A stretch of DNA of 64,000 nt from Gammaproteobacteria bacterium (GTDB taxonomy: Bacteria > Pseudomonadota > Gammaproteobacteria > Burkholderiales > Burkholderiaceae_C), in the NCBI GenBank assembly GCA_018828125.1, contig JAHJWB010000021.1, positions 113,479-177,478 on the forward strand, read 5' to 3'. Of this stretch, positions 33,998 through 42,710 are shown piece after piece. A program made the position numbers and the translations under genes. Below the pieces are notes generated by a model. That model did not search any database and had not been told where the DNA came from. It saw nothing but the letters and a program-made list of their open reading frames with translations. Each line of letters begins with the position of its first letter. Within the stretch, counting starts at the first letter, position 1.

Positions 33998-35140
33998 TCA
34001 AATCACTTCCAGCTCAGCATTGAGCGCACCTGCCGCCTTGATGGCCTGCAGGATCGACAGCAGGTCACCCGGCGTAGCGCCCAGCGTGTTCAGTGCGCGC
34101 ACCACATCGGCCAGCAACGGCGACGGCGGCATCTGAATGATGTTGCCCGGTTCCTGGTTGATGGTGATATCGCTTTGCTGGGTGACCACGGTCTGCCCCT
34201 GCGAGAGCGGGTTGGGTTGGCTGATGACCGGGGTCGAGCGGATGGTGATGGACAGGTTGCCGTGGGCGATGGCGCAGGGCCCCAGCGTCACGGCCTGGTT
34301 CAACACCACCGAGCCGGTGCGTGCATTGATCACCACCTTGGCAGAGGGCGCGGAGGATTCCAGTGGCAGCTCTTCCAAATCGGCGATAAAGCCGACGCGC
34401 GCCCCAGGGTCCAGCGGCGCGCGCACCTGCACCGTCCGGCCGTCGAGCGCGGTGGCCAGCCCGTTACCCAGCTTGCCATTGATGGCTTGCGCGACGCGTC
34501 GAGCCGTCTGGAAATCCGAGGAGTTCAGCCCCAGGGTGATGGAGTCACCTTCATTGAGCGGGGTCGGGACCGAACGTTCTACCTGGGCGCCTTGTGGAAT
34601 GCGGCCAGCGCTGAGATGGTTGATCTGCACCTTGCTGCCGCCCGAAGCGGCACCCGCCCCCCCGACCACCATATTGCCCTGCGCCAGCGCGTAAATTTCG
34701 CCATCGGCACCCCGCATCGGGGTTGCGATCAGCGTGCCTCCCTTGAGCGACTTGGCATTGCCCATGGACGACACGTTCACATCGATCATCTGGCCCGGTT
34801 GTGCAAACGCGGGCAGTTGGGCCGTGACGATCACGGCCGCCACGTTCTTGAGCTGCAATTGCCCGGCCGCGCTGGGCGGCAGGCTGATGCCCATCTGCTG
34901 CAGGTAGTTGCTCATGGCCTGCGTGGTGTAGGGCATTTGTGTGGTCTGGTCGCCGGTGCCGTCCAGCCCCACGACCAGGCCATAACCGGTCAACTGGTTG
35001 GTGCGCACGCCTTGAACCGCCGCGATTTCCTTGATGCGCAAGGCGTGTGCGGGGGCAGCCGCGATGCTGGTCACCACGGCCAACAGCAGCCACAGCGCAC
35101 GCACCGAGCGTTGCAAGAGGGAATGGGACAAGACTTTCAT
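33998..35140 (-). CDS. flgI: Flagellar P-ring protein FlgI
   Basis: About 380 residues from MKVLSH at 35140 (an ATG at 35149 adds three). Sec signal peptide (LLLAVVTSIAAAPAHA), then RIKEIAAVQGVRTNQLTGYG and LVVGLDGTGDQTTQMPYTTQ, the P-ring hallmark, and LADVVRALNTLGATPGDLLS at the C-terminus. It forms the peptidoglycan-level bushing with FlgA as chaperone. It is separated from flgH by about 300 bases containing family A and B repeats. Confidence 0.96.
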   Translation of the reverse strand: MKVLSHSLLQRSVRALWLLLAVVTSIAAAPAHALRIKEIAAVQGVRTNQLTGYGLVVGLDGTGDQTTQMPYTTQAMSNYLQQMGISLPPSAAGQLQLKNVAAVIVTAQLPAFAQPGQMIDVNVSSMGNAKSLKGGTLIATPMRGADGEIYALAQGNMVVGGAGAASGGSKVQINHLSAGRIPQGAQVERSVPTPLNEGDSITLGLNSSDFQTARRVAQAINGKLGNGLATALDGRTVQVRAPLDPGARVGFIADLEELPLESSAPSAKVVINARTGSVVLNQAVTLGPCAIAHGNLSITIRSTPVISQPNPLSQGQTVVTQQSDITINQEPGNIIQMPPSPLLADVVRALNTLGATPGDLLSILQAIKAAGALNAELEVI

Positions 35141-35284
35141 GGCATCCATTGTGGAAGGCCATGGCCAGAACTAAAACCCAAAAAGAAGCGGGTTCACCGG
35201 CCTATTGGGGCACTCGGTTTGCGCGGAGAAACCGCAAGTGCGGCGCCTGCTTTTAGGCGCATTGAAAGTCCGGAATATGAGATA

Positions 35285-35334
35285 AAAATGGCACTAGCGC
35301 TTACTGGGTAAGCGTTAGCAGCTATTATTTTTGA
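35285..35334. repeat. Family A hairpin repeat, copy 7
   Basis: AAAATGGCACTAGCGCTTAC followed by TGGGTAAGCGTTAGCAGCTA and TTATTTTTGAC. The CTAGCGCTTAC/GTAAGCGTTAG stem has one mismatch. It lies between flgH and flgI, immediately left of a family B copy, so this gap carries both families. Confidence 0.75.
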
Positions 35335-35380
35335 CAAGACGGTGGTTTGGTCGAGAGCGTCCGAAACTGGCGCGCTCCAA

Positions 35381-35440
35381 CACCAGCGCCACCGCGGAAC
35401 CGGCTTTGCCGGGCCGCAGGTGGCGTCCCCTCAGGGGGAG
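35381..35440 (+). repeat. Family B repeat, copy 6, downstream of flgH
   Basis: ACCAGCGCCACCGCGGAACC, GGCTTTGCCGGGCC and the end CCCCTCAGGGGGA. Short version ending next to the flgH stop codon (CTA, antisense TAG, at 35442). Confidence 0.65.
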
Positions 35441-35441
35441 C

Positions 35442-36164
35442 CTAGAACGGCGTGATCGAGTTGAAGAAGCGGCCCGCCCAGCCCATCACCTGCGCCTCGT
35501 TCTGCGCGCCGCGCCCGCGCGACTCGACTCGGACGTTCGCCACCTGGGTGGAATTGATGATGCTGCCCGGCTGCAAGGCGCGGGGGTCAATGGTGCCCGA
35601 GAAACGCAGCACATCCACGTTCTGGTTCACGCCGATCTGTTTCTCGCCTGCGACGATCAGATGCCCGTTGGGCAGTACATCGATGACAGTCGCAGTGATG
35701 GACCCCTGGAAGGTGTTGGCGCTTTCGGTGCCGCCCTTACCCGCAAAGGTGTTGCCCGAATTGGCGCCCACTCCCAGCTTGTCGGTGAAGGTCTGCTTGG
35801 CGAACGGCAGGGCCGTGATGCCTGCCGAGATTTCGGAGTTGCGGTCCACGGTGGACGACGACTTCTGGCTGGCGGTCACGTTTTCGACGATCTGGATCGT
35901 CACGCTGTCGCCCACCAGGCGTGCACGGCGGTCTTCGAACCCGGGCCGGTAGCTGGCGGTGTGGAACAACCCGCCGGTGATCGGCGGTGGCGTGCGGCTG
36001 GCCGCGGCCAGCGGCGGCGGGGTGGTGGGCAGAATGTCCACAGGCGGTGGCGGGGACAGGCTGGCGCAGCCTGCGCACAGCACGGTGGCAGCTACAGCCG
36101 CAAACCCCGAGCGCAGACGGCGAGCGATGGCGGGAGCCACGAGAAGGAGTGGGGATTTGGTCAT
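35442..36164 (-). CDS. flgH: Flagellar L-ring lipoprotein FlgH
   Basis: 240 residues. Lipoprotein signal with lipobox Cys C33 (AATVLCAGCAS), a proline-rich linker, then RRARLVGDSVTIQIVENVTA, SSTVDRNSEISAGI, LPNGHLIVAGEKQIGVNQN and VRVESRGRGAQNEAQVMGWA, all typical of FlgH. It forms the outer-membrane L ring. flgG begins 23 bases upstream. Confidence 0.95.
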   Translation of the reverse strand: MTKSPLLLVAPAIARRLRSGFAAVAATVLCAGCASLSPPPPVDILPTTPPPLAAASRTPPPITGGLFHTASYRPGFEDRRARLVGDSVTIQIVENVTASQKSSSTVDRNSEISAGITALPFAKQTFTDKLGVGANSGNTFAGKGGTESANTFQGSITATVIDVLPNGHLIVAGEKQIGVNQNVDVLRFSGTIDPRALQPGSIINSTQVANVRVESRGRGAQNEAQVMGWAGRFFNSITPF

Positions 36165-36186
36165 GGGGTGCGTCCTTTGGTAGGGA

Positions 36187-36969
36187 TCACAGCTGTGCCA
36201 GCTTGGCCAGCATCTGGTCCGAAGTCTGAATGGCCTTGGAGTTCATTTCGTAGGCACGCTGGGTCTGAATCATCGTCACCAGCTCTTCCACCACGTTCAC
36301 GTTGGACGACTCCAGAAAACCCTGGCGCACGATGCCCAGGCCATTGGTGCCCGGCGTGCCCTGCTGGGGCTGGCCGGACGCGGCCGATTCCTTGAACAGG
36401 TTCTGGCCGATGGGCTCCAGGCCTGCGCTGTTGATGAAGCTGGACATGGCAATGTTGCCCAGCGGCTGGGGTTGTGTGTTGCCCGGCACGATGGCCGACA
36501 CCGCACCTTCGGTGCTGATGCTGATACTGGTGGCGTTGGGGGGCACTGTGATGCCGTTGGCCACGGGCAGGCCGCTGGAGTTGACCAGCCGGCCTTGCGA
36601 GTCCACCTGGAACGAGCCGTCGCGGGTGTAGCCAATCGTGCCGTCGGGCATGGTCAGCTCAAAAAAGCCGTTCCCGTTGATGGCCACGTCCAGGCTGTTT
36701 TTGGACTCCTGCAGGCTGCCCTGCATAAAGTTGCGGCTGGTGGCCACGGTGCGCACGCCCAGGCCCAGGTGCAGGCCGGTGGGCAACTGGTTCTGTTCGT
36801 CGTTGTTGGCGCCCACCTGGCGCAGGTTCTGGTAAATCAGGTCTTCGAACACCGCGTTGTTGCGCTTGTAACCGGTGGTGGAGACGTTGGCCAGGTTGTG
36901 CGAGATGACGTCGAGCTGGGTCTGCTGGGCAGACATGCCGGTCTTGGCGATCCAGAGGGAGTTGATCAT
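36187..36969 (-). CDS. flgG: Distal rod protein FlgG
   Basis: 260 residues, the standard FlgG length. N-terminus SLWIAKTGMSAQQTQLDVIS and HNLANVSTTGYKRNNAVFED, GSLQESKNSLDVAINGNGFF in the core, and the C-terminal VNVVEELVTMIQTQRAYEMN. It forms the distal rod exported by the flagellar type III system. Follows flgF by 46 bases. Confidence 0.97.
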   Translation of the reverse strand: MINSLWIAKTGMSAQQTQLDVISHNLANVSTTGYKRNNAVFEDLIYQNLRQVGANNDEQNQLPTGLHLGLGVRTVATSRNFMQGSLQESKNSLDVAINGNGFFELTMPDGTIGYTRDGSFQVDSQGRLVNSSGLPVANGITVPPNATSISISTEGAVSAIVPGNTQPQPLGNIAMSSFINSAGLEPIGQNLFKESAASGQPQQGTPGTNGLGIVRQGFLESSNVNVVEELVTMIQTQRAYEMNSKAIQTSDQMLAKLAQL

Positions 36970-37015
36970 GGTGCTTCCTTGGGGAGGGGGCTGCGGGCGC
37001 TGCGGTGGCGCGGCA

Positions 37016-37756
37016 TCAGCCGTTCATGCTCAGCAACTGGCTGGCGGTCTTGTCGTTGGTTTCGGCGGTCTGCAGCAGCTTGATCTGCTGCTCGAACTGG
37101 CGCGAGGCGGCGATCATGCCCACCATGCATTCCACTGGGTTCACGTTGGAGCCTTCGATGGCGCCAGCGAGCATGCGGGCATTGGCGTCGTTGGCAATGG
37201 GGTCGCCTGACACCGTGCGAAACAGGCCGTCATCGCCGCGCTTGAGTGGGTCTTCCGGTGTGGGCGTGGCCAGCTTCAGGCGGCCGATGGCCTGCGCGGG
37301 CTGGCCTGCCGCCTTGGCGGTGACGGTGCCGTCCGAACCCAGGCTGACTTCGGCACCCGGCGGCACGTCGATGGGGGCACCACCATCCGACAACACCGGC
37401 AAACCGGTGGGCGTGAGCAACTGGCCCTGGGCCGAGACTTCAAAAATGCCGGCGCGCGTATAGGCCTCGGTGCCGTCCAGGCCCTGCACTGCAAACCAGG
37501 CGCTGCCCATGGCCATGGCATCCAGGTTGCGCCCTGTGCGCTGCACCGGCCCCGACGTGTTCACGTGGCCGGACGTGGCCTCCAGCGCAAACACGCGCGT
37601 CTTGGCGCCGTCGCCTTGCAGCGGCACCGACCGGAAGGTGGACATCTCCGCACGGAAGCCGTTGGTGGACACATTGGCCAGGTTGTTGGACAGCACGGCC
37701 TGCCGGTGGGCGGCCGCATTTGCGCCCGTCATGGAGGTGTAGATGATGCGGTCCAT
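37016..37756 (-). CDS. flgF: Proximal rod protein FlgF
   Basis: 246 residues. N-terminus MDRIIYTSMTGANAAAHRQA and LANVSTNGFRAEMSTFRSVP, the FlgF pattern, and C-terminal NPVECMVGMIAASRQFEQQI. Contributes to the proximal rod with FlgB and FlgC. A 179-base gap holding a family B repeat separates it from flgE. Confidence 0.96.
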   Translation of the reverse strand: MDRIIYTSMTGANAAAHRQAVLSNNLANVSTNGFRAEMSTFRSVPLQGDGAKTRVFALEATSGHVNTSGPVQRTGRNLDAMAMGSAWFAVQGLDGTEAYTRAGIFEVSAQGQLLTPTGLPVLSDGGAPIDVPPGAEVSLGSDGTVTAKAAGQPAQAIGRLKLATPTPEDPLKRGDDGLFRTVSGDPIANDANARMLAGAIEGSNVNPVECMVGMIAASRQFEQQIKLLQTAETNDKTASQLLSMNG

Positions 37757-37810
37757 GGTGCTGTTTTCCTTTCAGTAACCTGCTGCGTCGCATGTCGTGC
37801 GCAGCGCACG

Positions 37811-37932
37811 CAACTGGCGCGCCCCAGGCGCGGGCTGCCGCGCAAGGGCCGCCCCGCCGCGCTGGCTGCGTCTCCCTCCCGTAGCGCGCAGCGCGCAGAG
37901 AGAGGGGGAAGGCGCGAAGCGACTCAGGGGGT
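37811..37932 (+). repeat. Family B repeat, copy 7 (long subtype), between flgE and flgF
   Basis: AACTGGCGCGCCCCAGGCGC, then GCAAGGGCCGCCCCGCCGCG, and the end GGCGCGAAGCGACTCAGGGG. Same long subtype as copy 2. It ends a few bases from the flgE stop and splits the flg operon. Confidence 0.75.
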
Positions 37933-37935
37933 GTT

Positions 37936-39216
37936 TCATCTCAAGTTCACCAGGGTGGACATCACCTGGTCTTGCGTCTTGATGGTCTGTGCGTTGGCCT
38001 GGTAGGAGCGCTGCGCGGTCATCATGTTGACCAGCTCGGCAGTGAGGTCGACGTTGGAGTCTTCGAGAGCACCCGAGCGCAGCGAGCCAAAGTTGCCGTC
38101 GGTGGCTGTGCCCACCACGGGTTGCCCCGATTCAAACGTGGCCACCCAGTTGTTGCCGCCCACAGAGGCGAGACCCTGCGTGTTGCGAAAGCTGGACAGG
38201 GCGATCTGGCCTTCGGCGCGCGTCACCCCGTTGGAATAACGGGTCATGATCATCCCGTTGTTCTCGATGTTGATGCCGGAGAGCTCGCCCGCGGTGTAGC
38301 CGTCCTGGCTCAGGTTGGACACGGCGAACTTGGTGCCGAACTGCGTCACCTTGTCCAGGCTGACCTCCACGTTGTAGGTGGGCAGGTTGTTGGGATTGGG
38401 CGGCGTGGGGTTGATGGTCAGCGGCAGGGAGAAACCAGTGGCGGGCGGTGCAGCCACTGGGCCGATGATGGCGCCGTTGTTGTCAAACTCGATTTGCCCG
38501 ATCGGCGTGGCCACCACTGGGGGCACGGCGGTGGGGTCGTCCAACTGGTCGTACACGTCCCAGGTGTTGTCGGTGGCGGTTTTCTGGAAGTACAGGCTCA
38601 CGGGTTTTGCAACGCCCTGGCTGTCATACACGTTGATCGACGTGCCATAGGTGGCGCGCGGCGTGGCAGGCACAGGGGGCGTGGCGGCGGGGTCGCCTGC
38701 GGCGTCCGTGGCCCGCGCATCCAGGTTGAAGGCCGCCGTGATGGTGGTGGTCTGTTTGGCGGGAATGGGCTCTGCGGTGGGGAACACCATCGGAATCGGA
38801 TCGGTGCCGGTGCGCAGACCTGTGGCAGGGTCCACGGGGTAGCCCATCACCTTGGCGCTGTCATTGGTGATCATGTTGCCGACCTTGTCCAGCTTGAAGT
38901 TGCCGGCGCGCGTGTAGGCCGCAGTCCCGTCGGGCAGCTGCAAGGTGAAGAAACCGTTGCCGTTGATGGCCACATCCAGGCTGTTGCCGGTGATGCTCAG
39001 GTTACCCTGGGTGAACTGTTGCGACACGTCCGCCACTTCGACACCGATGCCCGCATTGGTGCCGCCGGACGACCCAATGGCCGATGCCACCATTTCGGCG
39101 AACTCTGCGCGCGAGGCCTTGAAACCAACGGTGTTGGAGTTGGCAATGTTGTGGCCGATCACGTCCAGGTTTTTGCTGGATGCGTTCAGGCCCGAGAGGC
39201 CTTGCTGGAAGCTCAT
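37936..39216 (-). CDS. flgE: Flagellar hook protein FlgE
   Basis: 426 residues. SFQQGLSGLNASSKNLDVIG and HNIANSNTVGFKASRAEFAE at the N-terminus, SITGNSLDVAINGNGFFTLQ, and VDLTAELVNMMTAQRSYQAN at the C-terminus. The variable middle is Pro/Thr-rich (for example AAGDPAATPPVPATPRATYG). It polymerises into the hook under the FlgD cap; flgD lies directly upstream. Confidence 0.97.
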   Translation of the reverse strand: MSFQQGLSGLNASSKNLDVIGHNIANSNTVGFKASRAEFAEMVASAIGSSGGTNAGIGVEVADVSQQFTQGNLSITGNSLDVAINGNGFFTLQLPDGTAAYTRAGNFKLDKVGNMITNDSAKVMGYPVDPATGLRTGTDPIPMVFPTAEPIPAKQTTTITAAFNLDARATDAAGDPAATPPVPATPRATYGTSINVYDSQGVAKPVSLYFQKTATDNTWDVYDQLDDPTAVPPVVATPIGQIEFDNNGAIIGPVAAPPATGFSLPLTINPTPPNPNNLPTYNVEVSLDKVTQFGTKFAVSNLSQDGYTAGELSGINIENNGMIMTRYSNGVTRAEGQIALSSFRNTQGLASVGGNNWVATFESGQPVVGTATDGNFGSLRSGALEDSNVDLTAELVNMMTAQRSYQANAQTIKTQDQVMSTLVNLR

Positions 39217-39269
39217 GGTGTTTCTCCTTGGGATCGAATCGTGGGTGCGCGGGCGGAATCAGCGGGGCA

Positions 39270-39926
39270 TCAAAGAACGGAACGGACCTTGTCGTAGGTG
39301 ACGGTGGCGCCATTGGCAAGGTTCAGGGTCAGCTGGCCATCGCTGGCCCCTGTGCCGACGACCTTGGACTGGATCAGCGGGGTGGACTCCACCGCCACGC
39401 CCTTGCTGTCGAGAGCCGTCACCTTGAATTTGAGGTCGCTGGCGCTGCCGGTGTATTTGCTGGCATCCCACTCGAACTCGTGGCGGCCTGCTTCCTTGGC
39501 ATCCAGGTTGACGGTGCCCACAAGCTGGCCGCCGGGGGTCAGGATTTCCACCTTCACGTCCTTGGCGGTGGACTTCAGATCGAACATGCCCTTGCCCACG
39601 CCTTCCGCGACGGCCAGCTTGTCGCCTTCGAGCACGACGGTGCGGTCGATCATGGTGGAGCCCTGCAGCGTCTGCATCGAGCTGAATTGCTCGGCAATGC
39701 CGAGCATGGTGAAGTTGAGCTGCTGAATGCCGGTCACGGTGTTGATCTGCGCAATTTGCGAAGTCATCTGCGCGTTGTCCAGCGGGTTCATCGGGTCCTG
39801 GTTGTTCAGCTGGGCCACCAGCAATTTCAGGAAGCGGTCCTGCGCGCCCTCGTTGTCGTTGGCCGCTGCCGCTTTGGTGCCCGCCGTGTCGGCTGTGGGC
39901 GAAGTGTTGGTCACGCTGTTGATCAT
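39270..39926 (-). CDS. flgD: Hook-capping scaffold protein FlgD
   Basis: 218 residues. DRFLKLLVAQLNNQDPMNPL and DNAQMTSQIAQINTVTGIQQ form the conserved N-terminal cap region. The C-terminal part has the FlgD Ig/Tudor-like beta domain (VEILTPGGQLVGTVNL, GRHEFEWDASKYTGSA). Needed for hook assembly and discarded afterwards. Between flgC and flgE, spacing about 20 and 53 bases. Confidence 0.95.
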   Translation of the reverse strand: MINSVTNTSPTADTAGTKAAAANDNEGAQDRFLKLLVAQLNNQDPMNPLDNAQMTSQIAQINTVTGIQQLNFTMLGIAEQFSSMQTLQGSTMIDRTVVLEGDKLAVAEGVGKGMFDLKSTAKDVKVEILTPGGQLVGTVNLDAKEAGRHEFEWDASKYTGSASDLKFKVTALDSKGVAVESTPLIQSKVVGTGASDGQLTLNLANGATVTYDKVRSVL

Positions 39927-39946
39927 GGTGGTGCCTTCGGGGTTGC

Positions 39947-40351
39947 TTACTGGCCCATCTGCAGGGTCTTGAGGAGCAGTGTCTTGGCCGTGTTCATGAC
40001 CTCGACGTTGTTCTGGTACGAGCGGGAGGCCGAGATCATGTTGACCATCTCCTCCACCGCGTTCACGTTGGAATGGTTGACGTAGCCCTCGGCATCCGCC
40101 GATGGGTGCGCCGGGTCGTGCACGCGGCGACCGGGCACATTGCTTTCGGTAACGCCACTGACGCGCACCCCCGCCGACGTGTCGGCGCCCATTTGCTCGG
40201 TCGTGAATACCAGTTGCCGCGCCTTGTACGCCTGGCCATCGGGCCCGGCCACGGCATCGACGTTGGCCAGATTGCTTGCCACCACGTTGAGGCGCTGTGA
40301 CTGCGCACTGATGGCGCTGCCTGACACACTGAAGATGGAGAACATGGACAT
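39947..40351 (-). CDS. flgC: Proximal rod protein FlgC
   Basis: 134 residues, the normal FlgC size. SISGSAISAQSQRLNVVASN-like start (here FSVSGSAISAQSQRLNVVAS), NLANVDAVAGPDGQAYKARQ, and VNAVEEMVNMISASRSYQNN at the C-terminus. Rod component exported with FlgB and FlgF. Confidence 0.96.
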   Translation of the reverse strand: MSMFSIFSVSGSAISAQSQRLNVVASNLANVDAVAGPDGQAYKARQLVFTTEQMGADTSAGVRVSGVTESNVPGRRVHDPAHPSADAEGYVNHSNVNAVEEMVNMISASRSYQNNVEVMNTAKTLLLKTLQMGQ

Positions 40352-40387
40352 GGTGAATCTCGCTTTCTGCTACCGGTGGGCTTGGGT

Positions 40388-40864
40388 CTACTGGCCCTGA
40401 ATGGCGCTGAGCATGGTTTTGGCGCTGCCGTTGATAAACCGCAGCGTCGCCTCATAGCGCACCGAGTTGTCCACAAAGTTGGCGCGTTCGCGGTCCAGGT
40501 CCACCGAGTTGTTGTCGAGTGCGGGCTGGGTCTGCACGGTGTAGCCCAGAGCGCCACGGGCGCTCAGTGCGTCGGCGCTGGTGCGGGTGATCGGAACAGG
40601 GATATGGCGCGGGTCGGTGGCACTTGCAGTGCCCACGACGCCTGCCAACACGTTGCGGGTGACACCCGACTTGGAGGTTGCGTCTGCCCCCGCGCTCTTG
40701 GTGGACGTGGCCTCGCTCAGGGCGTCGCTGAACTTGAAGTCGCGGGCTACGTAGCCGGGCGTGTCAGCGTTGGCAATGTTGCTGGCGATGGCGCGCTGGC
40801 GCTCGGCACGCAGGACAAGCGCGGTGCCGTGGAAATCCAGCCGGTTGGTCATCTTTTCAAGCAT
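40388..40864 (-). CDS. flgB: Proximal rod protein FlgB
   Basis: 158 residues. LEKMTNRLDFHGTALVLRAE, then RQRAIASNIANADTPGYVAR, and C-terminal NSVRYEATLRFINGSAKTML. First gene of the leftward flg operon. It is divergent from flgA; the 244-base spacer is the only plausible promoter region for flgBCDEFGHIJKL. Confidence 0.95.
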   Translation of the reverse strand: MLEKMTNRLDFHGTALVLRAERQRAIASNIANADTPGYVARDFKFSDALSEATSTKSAGADATSKSGVTRNVLAGVVGTASATDPRHIPVPITRTSADALSARGALGYTVQTQPALDNNSVDLDRERANFVDNSVRYEATLRFINGSAKTMLSAIQGQ

Positions 40865-40904
40865 GTGTGCCTCACACCGTGAGTTGCAAAGGCGCCGGGC
40901 CCAG

Positions 40905-40944
40905 GGTTTCCATGGTTTTCCGGCGTGGCTTGATTATGGAAACC
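40905..40944. promoter_or_regulatory. Inverted repeat in the flgB-flgA divergent spacer
   Basis: GGTTTCCAT (40905-40913) and ATGGAAACC (40936-40944) form a perfect 9-bp inverted repeat with a 22-base spacer, about 40 bases upstream of the flgB start. Flagellar master regulators in betaproteobacteria (FlhDC) bind long interrupted dyads in flg promoters, so this may be such a site; the sequence does not match a consensus I can recall exactly. Confidence 0.4.
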
Positions 40945-41108
40945 GGCGTATTTTTCTAAAGCGCAAAGAACGCGGAAATGGGCGCGCAGTTTCGGGTTTT
41001 GCGGGGTGGGCAACTGCCTATAGTTTCTGGGGTGAAATGGCCGCTGCCTTCCCGGCAGAGCGCCAAGGCCCTGAAGTCGGGGCACCCAGGACATGAAGGA
41101 GGCCCACC

Positions 41109-41870
41109 ATGCGCTCGATCCCCGTTTTCTCTTTTGCACCGGCGCGGAAAGCGCTGCACGGCGCCGCCTTGTCGCTGGCGTTGATTGGTATGGCCGGTTT
41201 TTCCGGGCAGTCCCTGGCACAGGCTGCTGCCGACCCGGCGGTCGATCTGGCTCCGCTTACGCAGCAATGGCTGGACGACGCGGTATCGCGCAACCAGACA
41301 GCTGGAATGCCGCTGCGCATGGAGGTGAGCGTGGGGGCGCTGGATTCGCGTCTGCGGCTTGCGCCCTGCGCCAAGGTCGAACCTTACCTGCCTGTCGGCG
41401 CCCGCCTGTGGGGACGCACCCGGCTGGGGCTGCGTTGCGTTCAAGGAGCCACCGCCTGGAACGTCTTTTTGCCCGTCACCGTAAAAGCCTATGGCCCCGC
41501 CTGGGTGCTGACCAACAATGTGGCGCCGGGGGCCGTCCTGACTGCCAATGACGCCACCGAGGCCGAAGTGGACTGGGCAGCCGACAACACCCCCGTAATG
41601 GCCAATCCAGATCTGTGGGTCGGCCTGGTGGCATCCCGCCAGCTCATGGTGGGGCAGGCGCTGCGCCAGAACATGGTGCGAGCCCCCCACCTCTTTCGGG
41701 CAGGTGCCCAGGTCAAGGTCATGGCTCAGGGTCCCGGCTACGCGGTCACGTCCGCCGGGCAGGCGATGTCTGCGGGCGGCGCGGGAGATTCTGTGCGCAT
41801 CCGCATGTCCAATGGGCGAATTGTGGGTGGCATTGTGAGTGCAGATGGAACAGTTGAGGTGGCTCTTTGA
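41109..41870 (+). CDS. flgA: Flagellar P-ring assembly chaperone FlgA
   Basis: 253 residues. Signal peptide (ALHGAALSLALIGMAGF...SLAQA), a variable N-terminal region, then the SAF-domain part: VTVKAYGPAWVLTNNVAPGA, ASRQLMVGQALRQNMVRAPH, LFRAGAQVKVMAQGPGYAVT and the C-terminal NGRIVGGIVSADGTVEVAL. It helps FlgI assemble into the P ring. TATAGT at about 41017, preceded by a TTGCGG-like element, may be its own promoter. Followed by flgM after 93 bases. Confidence 0.92.
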   Translation: MRSIPVFSFAPARKALHGAALSLALIGMAGFSGQSLAQAAADPAVDLAPLTQQWLDDAVSRNQTAGMPLRMEVSVGALDSRLRLAPCAKVEPYLPVGARLWGRTRLGLRCVQGATAWNVFLPVTVKAYGPAWVLTNNVAPGAVLTANDATEAEVDWAADNTPVMANPDLWVGLVASRQLMVGQALRQNMVRAPHLFRAGAQVKVMAQGPGYAVTSAGQAMSAGGAGDSVRIRMSNGRIVGGIVSADGTVEVAL

Positions 41871-41892
41871 TGACGCCACCCCGATAAATCGC

Positions 41893-41919
41893 TAAAGTCT
41901 GCGGCAGATGGGTCGAAAA
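41893..41919 (+). promoter_or_regulatory. Sigma-28 (FliA) promoter of flgM
   Basis: TAAAGTCT (41893-41900), exactly 11 bases, then GTCGAAAA (41912-41919). This matches the sigma-28 consensus TAAAGTTT-N11-GCCGATAA with correct spacing; three or so positions differ. It lies in the flgA-flgM gap 45 bases before the flgM start, so flgMN can be transcribed as a late (class 3) unit separately from flgA. Confidence 0.7.
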
Positions 41920-41963
41920 CATTGCTACTGTGCCCCACATCAAACGGGGTGGTGGAGAGAGCG

Positions 41964-42284
41964 ATGAAGATAGGTCAAAAACCGGAACTCCCGGCTGCAC
42001 TGGCGCAAACGGGGTTGGCAAAGCCAGCCAAAAGCCCAGCCAGCCCCGCTGAAGGAGCCGTCAAAGACGCAGTGGCAGCGTCAACCGCCGGTGTGCCTGT
42101 CACGGTTTCCAGTGCAGCGCGAGCCCTGGATCAAACGTCGCGGACGACTGCCGACTTTGATGCCGGCAAGGTGAAAGCCGTCCGCACCGCCATCGAAAAA
42201 GGCACGTTTTCTGTCGATGCCGAGGCCATCGCCGACAAAATGCTGTCCAACGCCCAGGAAATCCTGGCGCGCTCCCGCGGTTAG
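41964..42284 (+). CDS. flgM: Anti-sigma-28 factor FlgM
   Basis: 106 residues from ATG 41964, which follows GGTGGAGAGAGCG. MKIGQKPELPAALAQ start and a disordered Ala/Pro-rich first half. The C-terminal FliA-binding part reads DFDAGKVKAVRTAIEKGTFS and VDAEAIADKMLSNAQEILAR, the conserved FlgM pattern. It holds FliA inactive until the hook is finished, then is secreted. Followed by flgN; fliA itself is encoded just past flgN on the other strand. Confidence 0.93.
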   Translation: MKIGQKPELPAALAQTGLAKPAKSPASPAEGAVKDAVAASTAGVPVTVSSAARALDQTSRTTADFDAGKVKAVRTAIEKGTFSVDAEAIADKMLSNAQEILARSRG

Positions 42285-42317
42285 CCCGCACTCCATCCGA
42301 TCCTGAACTGAAGCCCC

Positions 42318-42671
42318 ATGTTGTCCCTGGAAGCAGCCTTGGCGAACGTGGAGACGGAAGTGGAGGCTGTTTCGGCCGCTTTGTTGGCCACCGATCCCCC
42401 TGTACTGGAGTTGCGCAGCACGGCCCTGCGTCAGGCGGCTGCTGAGCTTGCCGAAGTCATGCGGCGCACCCATATCAACGCGCTCCCCCCCGATCTGGCC
42501 AAACGCCTGCAGGCGGTAGGTGCCAGCGTCGACATGCAACGCGACAATCTGGCGCGGGTTGCCGCCCTCACCGACCGCCAGGTGGCTGCCGTGCTGCCGC
42601 CTTCGGACGCCACCACCTACGGCGCCCGTGCCGGTGGGACTGCAGCACGCATTTATAAATCGGCTGGGTAG
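42318..42671 (+). CDS. flgN: Flagellar export chaperone FlgN-like protein
   Basis: 117-residue helical protein (LEAALANVETEVEAVSAALL, then RQAAAELAEVMRRTHINALP, then LQAVGASVDMQRDNLARVAA). The sequence is weakly conserved but position directly after flgM, size and predicted all-helical character match FlgN, the chaperone for FlgK and FlgL. Converges on fliA across a strong hairpin. Confidence 0.82.
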   Translation: MLSLEAALANVETEVEAVSAALLATDPPVLELRSTALRQAAAELAEVMRRTHINALPPDLAKRLQAVGASVDMQRDNLARVAALTDRQVAAVLPPSDATTYGARAGGTAARIYKSAG

Positions 42672-42710
42672 TACGCTGCGGAGACTCGGCTCCATTTGCC
42701 AAGGGTTGCT

